DNA from: an uncultured Eubacteriales bacterium
GTDB taxonomy: Bacteria > Bacillota > Clostridia > Lachnospirales > Anaerotignaceae
NCBI GenBank assembly: GCA_959604475.1
Contig: CAUHBX010000054.1
Location: 1 to 6,538, forward strand
Reading direction: 5' to 3'
DNA length: 6,538 nucleotides
Shown piece by piece: positions 1 through 5,309 of this stretch. How positions within the stretch are numbered: position 1 is the first letter of the stretch; each line of letters starts with the position of its first letter. The notes under the pieces were generated by a model, which had not been told where the DNA came from, ran no database searches, and saw only the letters and a program-made list of their open reading frames with translations. The position numbers and the translations under genes were made by a program.

Positions 1-952
1 TACCGTGGAAGCTTCCGCTGTTCAAACCGGCGTTTCTTATGGCACAGGCTATTACATGTGAGGCAAGCGTACCTGCGACATTTACGTCAGCATCTATATT
101 TCCGACGGAGAGGGCATAAACCGTATCGCCGTCTGACATTGTATGCACCGGCCTTATGGAGCGTGCAAGGCCGTTTTGCGCCATTGATGCTATTTTATTA
201 AGTTTGGCTTTGTCAAATTTGCCGTTTGTTATAACCGCGCCGATGGTGGTATTTGCGTTTGGCACAGTATACAGAGGTGATTTAAGATATGTCTCATATA
301 CAGCCATTTCACTGTCTGCAAAGCTTTTTCCGTCCTCTGTTCTGGCTCCTGCAATTATCGTGTTTGTTTCAAAATCATAAACGTCACCCATAGCATTTAC
401 TGCGACAACAGCGCCTACCATAAGGTCGCCTAGCTGTACTGCGTAAATGCCCAGCCCGGAATTCATTACACGGTCAAAACCGTAAAATTTTCCGACAGTC
501 GCGCCTGTACCGGCGCCCGTATTTCCCTGGCTGGGATTATTGATTTCTGCATTTATACATGCTTGCTTTGCCATTTCCTTGTCAGGCTTTACTTTATCCG
601 ATACAAAGGCCAGGTCGAATATACATGACTGGCAGACAAGCGGCACCCTTATGTCACCGACCGCAAAGCCGATACCCTTTTCGGACAGGTATTCCATCAC
701 ACCGCCCGCAGCGTCAAGGCCAAATGCGCTTCCGCCGCTTAACAGCACCGCATGTATTATGTCTGTAGTCGCCAAAGGATTAAGAAGCTCGCTTTCGCGT
801 GAAGCGGGTCCGCCGCCCCTTACGTCAATTCCGGCTGCCATTCCGTTTTCACAGATAAGCACAGTGCAGCCTGTCGCATGTTCCAGGTTCTCGGCATTGC
901 CGATTTTTATATTAGGTATCTTATTTATATCAATTTCTTTAAAAGGATACAT
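1..952 (-). CDS. P1 family (DmpA/NylC-like, S58) self-processing aminopeptidase/hydrolase, C-terminus cut by window edge
   Basis: The minus strand is open without a stop from the ATG at 950-952 to the left edge, giving 317 codons; the family is usually a little over 300 residues, so only a few C-terminal residues are likely missing. Family signatures are visible: GGGPASRE near residues 46-53, LLSGGSAFGLDAAGGV about 70-85, the glycine-rich GNTGAGTGATVGK about 144-156, NTTIGAVITN from residue 234, and ARSIRPVHTMSDGDTVYAL about 265-283. In this family the precursor cleaves itself before a Ser/Thr that becomes the N-terminal nucleophile; by comparison with NylC (Asn-Thr cleavage) the site here would be Asn234/Thr235 (inference). 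Known members are aminopeptidases, beta-peptidyl aminopeptidases or amide hydrolases, so the substrate is unknown. No signal peptide is seen, so it is probably cytoplasmic. A CQSC (Cys107, Cys110) stands where I recall small residues or proline in homologues. An AAGGAG at 959-964 lies 6 bases before the start, inside the end of the lipid kinase gene, with which it is likely co-transcribed. Confidence 0.93.
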   Translation of the reverse strand, partial: MYPFKEIDINKIPNIKIGNAENLEHATGCTVLICENGMAAGIDVRGGGPASRESELLNPLATTDIIHAVLLSGGSAFGLDAAGGVMEYLSEKGIGFAVGDIRVPLVCQSCIFDLAFVSDKVKPDKEMAKQACINAEINNPSQGNTGAGTGATVGKFYGFDRVMNSGLGIYAVQLGDLMVGAVVAVNAMGDVYDFETNTIIAGARTEDGKSFADSEMAVYETYLKSPLYTVPNANTTIGAVITNGKFDKAKLNKIASMAQNGLARSIRPVHTMSDGDTVYALSVGNIDADVNVAGTLASHVIACAIRNAGLNSGSFHG

Positions 953-958
953 TGTTTT

Positions 959-964
959 CTCCTT
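959..964 (-). promoter_or_regulatory. Ribosome binding site of the P1 peptidase, overlapping the lipid kinase stop codon
   Basis: The minus strand reads AAGGAG followed by six bases and then ATG at 952. The site shares two bases with the TAA stop (963-965) of the upstream lipid kinase gene, so translation of the two genes may be coupled. Confidence 0.85.
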
Positions 965-1826
965 ATTTTACTATTTTAATAGCGTGCTTAAGATTTTCAA
1001 CGACTATTTTTTCAGCTCCCTGCTCATATTCCCCGTCAAGGGTCCAGTTGACGGATGAGGAGGTCTCGATTTCAATTTTTTCCGCTGATAAAAATCTTAC
1101 TATCACATTATCATACTGCCTTAGTGTAAAGGAAAGCGCGATATGGCTTAACTCAATTGGCGTTACGGGATTTTTTACAAGCAGTACCTCCAGCAGTCCG
1201 TCGCTCATATCAACCTGCTTAGGGTCGAGCGTAAGTATTCCGGCCACGGACGTGGAATTGCTGATTGCCCCAAATATATAGTCGTCCTCGTAAACCTGGC
1301 CGTTGGCAGTTATCTTAGCGTGAACGGGCTTTATAGCCGGAAGCTCTTTAATGCCTTCCATAGCATTTTTCAGGGACTGGGGAGTGTCATAGGATGCCTT
1401 TGTGAAGGCTCCGAATGAAGCGATATAGGAAAAGCACCTGCCGTTAAAGCAGCCTACGTCATAGGGCTTTGGTGTTCCCTTTATTATATCCCTGGCTGCC
1501 TGCATAACGTTTTTAGAAAGGCTGAGGCTGTTGGCAAAGTCGTTTGTGCTTCCGGAGGGTATATAACCGAGAGGAATATCGGCCCCGCAGGAGATAAGCC
1601 CGGTAATAACCTCATTCAGCGTCCCGTCGCCTCCAATACATACAATAAGCTCATAGGATAAGGCGTTCTCTTTCACATATATGGATGCGTCTCCGGTAAA
1701 CTGTGTTACGTGCAGTGTGCAGTCGTATCCGGCTGCGGTAAACAGAGATACAATATTTATTATATATCGGTTTGCTTTTTTTTGTCCTGAATACGGATTT
1801 AATACTAAAAGCAGTCTTTTGTTCAT
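963..1826 (-). CDS. Diacylglycerol kinase-type lipid kinase (DagK/DgkB/YegS family)
   Basis: A 287-residue protein, close to the usual 290-310 of the soluble bacterial lipid kinases. The N-terminal DAGK catalytic domain shows NPYSG at 10-14, the nucleotide-binding GGDGTLNEV at 65-73 and PSGSTNDFA at 90-98. The C-terminal beta-sandwich domain has DVGCFNGRCF about 123-132, DGLLEV at 209-214 and a DGE at 264-266, whose Glu corresponds to the proposed catalytic base in DgkB (family knowledge and inference). Such enzymes phosphorylate diacylglycerol or a related lipid with ATP at the inner face of the membrane. In Gram-positive bacteria DgkB returns diacylglycerol released by lipoteichoic acid synthesis to the phospholipid pool. 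The exact lipid cannot be told from sequence; YegS-like or undecaprenol-related activity is an alternative. The start is supported by AAGGAG at 1835-1840, 8 bases upstream. It is the first gene of an operon with the P1 peptidase and is divergent from the dacF-like gene. Confidence 0.93.
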   Translation of the reverse strand: MNKRLLLVLNPYSGQKKANRYIINIVSLFTAAGYDCTLHVTQFTGDASIYVKENALSYELIVCIGGDGTLNEVITGLISCGADIPLGYIPSGSTNDFANSLSLSKNVMQAARDIIKGTPKPYDVGCFNGRCFSYIASFGAFTKASYDTPQSLKNAMEGIKELPAIKPVHAKITANGQVYEDDYIFGAISNSTSVAGILTLDPKQVDMSDGLLEVLLVKNPVTPIELSHIALSFTLRQYDNVIVRFLSAEKIEIETSSSVNWTLDGEYEQGAEKIVVENLKHAIKIVK

Positions 1827-1834
1827 AATTAGGA

Positions 1835-1840
1835 CTCCTT
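1835..1840 (-). promoter_or_regulatory. Ribosome binding site of the lipid kinase
   Basis: AAGGAG on the minus strand, 8 bases before the ATG at 1826, which decides this start. Confidence 0.85.
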
Positions 1841-1859
1841 ATCGAATGTTTGTCAATAT

Positions 1860-1888
1860 ATTATAATATCGGTGTTAAATATTTTCAA
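1860..1888 (-). promoter_or_regulatory. Sigma-A-like promoter for the lipid kinase-P1 peptidase operon
   Basis: On the minus strand TTGAAA (1888-1883) and TATAAT (1865-1860) are separated by exactly 17 bases. This is a near-consensus vegetative promoter about 34 bases before the lipid kinase start codon, leaving a short leader that contains the ribosome binding site. Its -35 box lies on the same base pairs as the -35 of the plus-strand promoter at 1882-1910. Confidence 0.75.
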
Positions 1889-1910
1889 CAATTTATATAG
1901 CGTTTATACT
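1882..1910 (+). promoter_or_regulatory. Probable sigma-A-like promoter for the dacF-like gene
   Basis: TTTTCA (1882-1887) and TATACT (1905-1910) are separated by 17 bases; 4 of 6 and 5 of 6 positions match the consensus. Transcription would start near 1917, giving a leader of about 70 bases that is AT-rich with a T run just before the ribosome binding site. The match is weaker than that of the opposing promoter, so an alternative site (for example TTGTCA at 1850 with a poorer -10) is not excluded. Confidence 0.5.
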
Positions 1911-1976
1911 GATTTAAGCGTAATGAGGTTCTAAGCTTGCACAATTCGAATAGTTTAATATTGGAAAATTTTTTTT

Positions 1977-1980
1977 GGAG
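1977..1980 (+). promoter_or_regulatory. Ribosome binding site of the dacF-like gene
   Basis: GGAG follows a run of eight T residues and lies 8 bases before the ATG at 1989. That spacing supports this start, which also gives a complete signal peptide. Confidence 0.75.
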
Positions 1981-1988
1981 ACGAAAAA

Positions 1989-3161
1989 ATGAAAAGGTTA
2001 AAAAAAATTACAGCCCTTATTCTGGCCTTAACAACGCTTTGTTTTCCCTTAGGCGTACAGGCGGCCCAGTACGAAAATATTGCAGACCTGGGGCTGGCAT
2101 CAAAAAGCGTAATTCTTATGGAAGCCTCTACAGGAGATATTCTATACGAACAAAACAGTGAGGAGAAGCTTCCGCCGGCAAGTATTACAAAAATAATGAC
2201 ACTGCTTCTGATATATGAGGCACAGAAGAATGGAAAAATTAGCTGGGACGATAAAGTGACGGTCAGTGAGCACGCGGCCTCAATGGGAGGGTCACAGGTG
2301 TTTCTTGAGGTAGGGGAAACACAGACTGCCGCAGATATGACAAAATGCATCGCAATAGCGTCGGCAAATGACGCGGCTGTGGCAATGGCCGAATACATAG
2401 GCGGAAGTGAGGAAGGCTTTGTAGAGCTTATGAACTCCAGGGCAAAGGAGCTGGGAATGGTAAATACGACATTTAAAAATGCCTGCGGCCTTGATACAGA
2501 CGGCCATCTGACTACCGCTAAGGATATAGCGATTATGTCCAGGGAGCTTATTTCCAATTTCCCCGAAATTACACAGTACACCACAACATGGCAGGATACT
2601 ATTACGCATACAACAAGAAAAGGCTCAAGTGAATTTGGGCTTACAAATACAAATAAGCTTGTCAGATGGTACGATGGGGCAACCGGGCTTAAAACCGGAA
2701 GCACCGGAAACGCAAAGTATTGCCTTTCTGCGACGGCAGAAAAAAACGGAATGCCACTTATTGCGGTTATAATGGCTGCGCCTGATAACAAAGCACGCTT
2801 CTCGGAGGCTATAAAGCTTCTTGATTATGGTTATGCCAATTACGCAGTTGTTTCAGGTGCAAAGGCAGGAGACAGTGCGGGAGAGATACCGGTAAGCAGG
2901 GGCGAGCATGAAACGGTTCTGCTTGAGGTTTCATCTGATATAAACGCACTTATCCCAAAGGGCGGAAATGAACCGACGCTTACATATGAGTTGACAGAAT
3001 CATTGAGTGCCCCAATAGACAAGGGCGTTAAGGCGGGAGAGGCGGTTTATACGCTTGACGGACAGGTGGTCGCAAGGGCTGATGTAGTAACATCGGAGGC
3101 TGTTGAAAGGGCAGGGCTGGCGACGGTTGCCGGAAGGCTTATAAAAAGCTGGTGTATGTAA
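1989..3161 (+). CDS. dacF: Secreted D-alanyl-D-alanine carboxypeptidase, DacF-like penicillin-binding protein (S11)
   Basis: This 390-residue protein has the usual length for the class. A signal peptide is clear: MKRLKK, a hydrophobic stretch to about residue 22, and a likely cut after VQA (25) or QAA (26). The S11 domain holds all three penicillin-binding motifs: Ser65-Ile-Thr-Lys68 with the nucleophile Ser65, Ser125-Ala-Asn127, and Lys235-Thr-Gly237. A PBP5 C-terminal domain follows from about 285 to 365, and the end (about 370-390) resembles the amphipathic membrane-anchoring helix of such enzymes. It removes the terminal D-Ala of peptidoglycan pentapeptides outside the membrane, limiting cross-linking. 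The core (PASITKIMTLLLIYEA, EHAASMGGSQVFLE) is close to Bacillus subtilis DacF as I remember it; DacF there is sporulation-linked, but here the promoter looks vegetative and no spoIIA genes are adjacent. It appears monocistronic: own promoter, strong terminator directly after the stop. The symbol is by similarity and not proof of the sporulation role. Confidence 0.95.
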   Translation: MKRLKKITALILALTTLCFPLGVQAAQYENIADLGLASKSVILMEASTGDILYEQNSEEKLPPASITKIMTLLLIYEAQKNGKISWDDKVTVSEHAASMGGSQVFLEVGETQTAADMTKCIAIASANDAAVAMAEYIGGSEEGFVELMNSRAKELGMVNTTFKNACGLDTDGHLTTAKDIAIMSRELISNFPEITQYTTTWQDTITHTTRKGSSEFGLTNTNKLVRWYDGATGLKTGSTGNAKYCLSATAEKNGMPLIAVIMAAPDNKARFSEAIKLLDYGYANYAVVSGAKAGDSAGEIPVSRGEHETVLLEVSSDINALIPKGGNEPTLTYELTESLSAPIDKGVKAGEAVYTLDGQVVARADVVTSEAVERAGLATVAGRLIKSWCM

Positions 3162-3164
3162 ATA

Positions 3165-3194
3165 AAAAAGGCTCCGTTACGGAGCCTTTTTAAA
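3165..3194 (+). terminator. Rho-independent terminator after the dacF-like gene
   Basis: A 12-base-pair stem pairs 3165-3176 (five A then GGCTCCG) with 3180-3191 (CGGAGCC then five T) around the three-base loop TTA. It starts 4 bases after the TAA stop. The A run on the left arm makes it nearly symmetrical, so it could also stop transcription on the other strand. Confidence 0.92.
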
Positions 3195-3216
3195 TATTAA
3201 GATAAGTTTATAGCAC

Positions 3217-3245
3217 TTTACTAAATAAACCATATCTGATACAAT
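3217..3245 (+). promoter_or_regulatory. Sigma-A-like promoter for the M50-scpA-scpB operon
   Basis: TTTACT (3217-3222) and TACAAT (3240-3245) have 17 bases between them, matching consensus at 4 and 5 of 6 positions. It lies after the terminator and about 60 bases before the first start codon, as expected for a new transcription unit. The predicted start, about 3252, falls at an inverted repeat. Confidence 0.6.
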
Positions 3246-3252
3246 TATAGTT

Positions 3253-3266
3253 CAGACTGCTGTCTG
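3253..3266 (+). repeat. Short inverted repeat at the predicted transcript start of the M50-scpAB operon
   Basis: CAGAC (3253-3257), loop TGCT, GTCTG (3262-3266). The five-base arms would form a small hairpin at the extreme 5' end of the mRNA, or could be a protein binding site just downstream of the promoter. It is short enough to arise by chance. Confidence 0.3.
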
Positions 3267-3293
3267 TAATTTATGGGCAGAATATCAAAATAA

Positions 3294-3300
3294 AGAGGTG
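3294..3300 (+). promoter_or_regulatory. Ribosome binding site of the M50 family gene
   Basis: AGAGGTG, with its AGAGG core ending 7 bases before the ATG at 3306. Confidence 0.75.
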
Positions 3301-3305
3301 TCAGT

Positions 3306-3899
3306 ATGGAACAATTGATAGTTTATCTTTTTGGAATACCGGCTATTATGTTAGCCGCGATGATACATGAGTTTACAAGGGCAGCCGTATCAACTGCTTT
3401 TGGCGACAAGCTTCCGAAGGAGGAGGGCAGGCTGAGCCTTAATCCAATTAACCATTTTGAGCCGATAGGGATGCTGCTTATGCTGGCCTGTGGATTTGGA
3501 TGGGGAAAGCCCGTTAATACAAGTGCGCTGCATTATAAGAACAGAAAAAAAGGGACGCTTATTACAGCTGTATCACCCACAATCGCGAACCTTATATTTG
3601 TCTTTATATTTATGCTGGTTGCTAATCTTACGTCAGGCGTATACCTGCTGTCTGCGTTTTTTATGAAATCTGCTTATTACTGCTGCTGCTTTGTTATCTA
3701 TAACCTTCTGCCGGTATCTCCTATGGATTGTGTAAAGGTGCTTTCAGTTGTAATGCCTGCAAACAGCTATTTTAAGTTCATCCAGTATGAAAAGATTATA
3801 CAGATGGTATTCCTCCTTATTCTTTTCCTCGGGCTTGGAAACATTTTCGGCGGGATAATTAATCTGCTTTATCTTTCAATTGGCGGATTATTCTTTTAA
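3306..3899 (+). CDS. M50 (site-2 protease) family membrane protein with a degenerate zinc motif, probably inactive as a protease
   Basis: A 197-residue, strongly hydrophobic protein with about five or six membrane segments (roughly 3-30, 52-66, 85-108, 112-132, 163-195). It follows the layout of the small M50B proteins often annotated as site-2 protease or YwhC-like: motif helix, the GRLSLNPINHFEPIG stretch about 41-55, GWGKPV at 65-70, SPTIANL at 90-96, and NLLPVSPMDC at 133-142. In active members the first helix carries HExxH and the last motif ends in LDG, with His, His and Asp binding zinc. Here the helix reads His21-Glu22-Phe-Thr-Arg25, so the second zinc ligand is Arg; the Asp141 ligand is kept but its Gly is Cys142, and the usual Asp of HIDP is Glu52. 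Intramembrane zinc proteolysis is therefore doubtful, and a non-enzymatic role is possible. AGAGGTG (3294-3300) supports the start. The stop overlaps the scpA ribosome binding site, so it is co-transcribed with scpAB. Confidence 0.88.
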   Translation: MEQLIVYLFGIPAIMLAAMIHEFTRAAVSTAFGDKLPKEEGRLSLNPINHFEPIGMLLMLACGFGWGKPVNTSALHYKNRKKGTLITAVSPTIANLIFVFIFMLVANLTSGVYLLSAFFMKSAYYCCCFVIYNLLPVSPMDCVKVLSVVMPANSYFKFIQYEKIIQMVFLLILFLGLGNIFGGIINLLYLSIGGLFF

Positions 3900-3904
3900 G
3901 GCGG
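3898..3904 (+). promoter_or_regulatory. Ribosome binding site of scpA, overlapping the M50 stop codon
   Basis: AAGGCGG begins inside the TAA (3897-3899) of the preceding gene and ends 6 bases before the scpA ATG. The overlap points to translational coupling. The out-of-frame ATG at 3906 is too close to be used. Confidence 0.7.
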
Positions 3905-3910
3905 TATGTT

Positions 3911-4702
3911 ATGGATAAAATGACAGTCAGGCTGGACAGCTTTTCGGGACCGCTTGATTTGCTGTACCATCTAATAGAGAAAAATGAGATAGACATATAT
4001 GATATACCTATATCAACCCTAACGGACCAATATATTGAGTTCATAAGCCGTGAAGAAAATAAAGATATGGAGGGTATGAGCGAATTCATTGTCATGGCCG
4101 CAACCCTCATTGAGATTAAAAGCCGTATGCTCCTGCCAAAGCCCCGGTCAGATGAACCGGAGGAGGACCCAAGAGAGGCCCTTGTGCAGAAGCTTATTGA
4201 ATATAAGAAATTTAAAAGCGCGGCAGAGATTTTTATGCAGAAAAGCGAGGAAGCCTCTAAGGTTTACTATCGGGAGCCTGATGTAATAATACCTGAGCTA
4301 ACAAAAAAAGAAGAGCTTTCGGTTGAGGAATGTTTGAGCGGCCTCACTATGGACGACCTTTACAGGGCTTTCCGTGACGTTATGATACGCAAGGAAAAGA
4401 AGGTCGACAAAGTAAGGAGCGGCTTCCGGTCCGTAAGGCGAGACAACTTTACAATAGATGAAAAAATTGTATCTTTAAAAAGCATACTGCGCCTAACTCC
4501 AAAGGTAAAATTTTATGAGATGTTTTCTGATGATACTACTAAAGAGGAAATACTGGTTACTTTTTTGGCCCTGCTGGAACTGATAAGACGACACAGCGCT
4601 GCTGTAGAGCAGGACGACGCCTTTGGTGAGATTGTTATATCTGCGGGCGAAAACCTTGATGACAGCGGCGATGAAAGCGGTGATACATATGAAGATGAAT
4701 GA
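3911..4702 (+). CDS. scpA: Segregation and condensation protein A (kleisin subunit of SMC-ScpAB)
   Basis: A 263-residue protein, the usual size for ScpA. The N-terminal SMC-binding region is typical: FSGPLDLLYHLI at 11-22, IDIYDIPISTLTDQY at 27-41, then the helix MAATLIEIKSRMLLP at 62-76. The middle part is charged and variable. The C-terminal winged-helix kleisin domain runs from about 178 to 243 and includes FLALLELIRRH at 218-228 and the closing EIVI at 240-243. ScpA bridges the head and neck of the SMC dimer and binds two ScpB molecules, forming the ring that compacts and separates the origin regions of the chromosome. The last 17 residues form an acidic Asp/Glu/Ser/Gly tail after the folded domain; the DNA for this tail also contains the start and ribosome binding site of scpB, with which it overlaps by 14 bases. 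No smc gene is in the window. Confidence 0.96.
   Translation: MDKMTVRLDSFSGPLDLLYHLIEKNEIDIYDIPISTLTDQYIEFISREENKDMEGMSEFIVMAATLIEIKSRMLLPKPRSDEPEEDPREALVQKLIEYKKFKSAAEIFMQKSEEASKVYYREPDVIIPELTKKEELSVEECLSGLTMDDLYRAFRDVMIRKEKKVDKVRSGFRSVRRDNFTIDEKIVSLKSILRLTPKVKFYEMFSDDTTKEEILVTFLALLELIRRHSAAVEQDDAFGEIVISAGENLDDSGDESGDTYEDE
4679..4684 (+). promoter_or_regulatory. Weak ribosome binding site that decides the scpB start
   Basis: GGTGAT can pair with the extended 3' end of 16S rRNA (AGGAGGTGATC). Its GG lies 8 bases before the ATG at 4689 but 14 before the ATG at 4695, which favours the earlier start. There is no stronger AGGAG-type site nearby, so expression of scpB may depend on coupling to scpA translation. 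Confidence 0.45.
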
Positions 4703-5231
4703 TTATGAGGCGGTCATTGAGGCTGCCCTTTTTGTGGCGGGAGAGGAGGTTTCTCTCTCTGCCTTGGCTGATATGATAGAAATGGATAAGGCTACGACAA
4801 AGGCTATTGTTAATACTCTTATAACGCGTTATGCCAATGAAAACAGGGGAATGAGAATAATTGAACTGGGCGAGGGGTACCAGATGTGCACCTCCCCGGC
4901 ATGTTTTGAGACCATAAGAAAGATTTATAAGGGAAGGGAGAAACAGGGGCTTACGCCGGCCCTTCTTGAAACGCTTGCGATTATAGCCTATAAGCAGCCG
5001 ATAACAAAAAGTGACATTGAGGAAATCAGAGGTGTAAACAGCGACCATGCGGTAAACAGGCTTGTGGAAAAGGGACTTGCCTGCGAGGTGGGTAGAATGG
5101 ATACTCCAGGAAAGCCTATTTTGTTTGGAACCACAACTGAATTTTTAAGACACTTTGGCTTTAAGGATATGTCTGACCTGCCGGCATTAAAGGAACCGGA
5201 GCTTGACGGGCAGATGAGCATGTTTGAATAA
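4689..5231 (+). CDS. scpB: Segregation and condensation protein B (partner of ScpA and SMC)
   Basis: About 180 residues from the ATG at 4689, normal for ScpB. Two winged-helix domains are expected: the N-terminal dimerisation domain (EAVIEAALFVAGEEVSLSAL, about 6-25) and the C-terminal domain with the hallmark ALLETLAIIAYKQPIT about 91-106, EEIRGVNSD about 110-118 and VGRMDTPGKPILFGTT about 133-148. ScpB dimers bind the ScpA middle region and stabilise the SMC-ScpAB ring for chromosome segregation. The open frame extends upstream to 4623 but those residues overlap scpA and do not resemble ScpB; the real start is 4689 or, less likely, 4695. It ends with the sequence DGQMSMFE, which matches common ScpB tails in Clostridia as far as I recall. 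The overlap with scpA indicates one transcript. No terminator hairpin with a T run follows it. Confidence 0.95.
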   Translation: MKMNDYEAVIEAALFVAGEEVSLSALADMIEMDKATTKAIVNTLITRYANENRGMRIIELGEGYQMCTSPACFETIRKIYKGREKQGLTPALLETLAIIAYKQPITKSDIEEIRGVNSDHAVNRLVEKGLACEVGRMDTPGKPILFGTTTEFLRHFGFKDMSDLPALKEPELDGQMSMFE

Positions 5232-5256
5232 TATTTTTGGCATAAGCCCAAGAAGC

Positions 5257-5287
5257 TTGTTATATTTCCGCTTTGTAAAAATATAAT
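5257..5287 (+). promoter_or_regulatory. Possible promoter for the second D,D-carboxypeptidase
   Basis: A perfect TATAAT at 5282-5287 is preceded by TTGTTA at 5257-5262, but the 19-base spacing is long. Transcription would begin near 5294, only about 16 bases before the chosen start codon, so the leader would hold little more than the ribosome binding site. Read-through from scpB is equally possible. Confidence 0.35.
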
Positions 5288-5294
5288 AGAGCAG

Positions 5295-5301
5295 AAGGGA
5301 G
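5295..5301 (+). promoter_or_regulatory. Ribosome binding site that decides the second carboxypeptidase start
   Basis: AAGGGAG lies only 2 bases before the ATG at 5304 but 8 bases before the ATG at 5310. The second spacing matches the other genes here, so 5310 is the better start. Confidence 0.8.
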
Positions 5302-5309
5302 TCATGCCG

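Noticed and set aside
540..1058. Open plus-strand frame of 172 codons
   Set aside because: It lies antisense to the P1 peptidase and the end of the lipid kinase, both with clear family motifs and ribosome binding sites; it has no recognisable domain or ribosome binding site.
1850..1879. Alternative plus-strand promoter TTGTCA with GTTAAA
   Set aside because: The -10 is poor and the spacing is 18; the TTTTCA/TATACT pair downstream fits better.
1944..1950. TTCGAA palindrome in the dacF leader
   Set aside because: A six-base palindrome is expected by chance and shows no relation to the promoter or ribosome binding site.
1955..2791. Open minus-strand frame of 278 codons
   Set aside because: Antisense to the DacF-like gene, which has a signal peptide and all three catalytic motifs. 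Its composition (Ser, Val, Ile, Phe rich) is typical of a reverse-strand shadow.
4623..4688. Upstream extension of the scpB frame
   Set aside because: These 22 codons overlap scpA entirely, lack ScpB similarity and have no suitable ribosome binding site.
4635..5048. Open minus-strand frame of 137 codons over scpB
   Set aside because: Shadow of scpB; no domain, no supporting start signal.
5241..5263. Possible hairpin between scpB and the second carboxypeptidase (AAGC/GCTT arms)
   Set aside because: Only four paired bases with no T run, so not a terminator.
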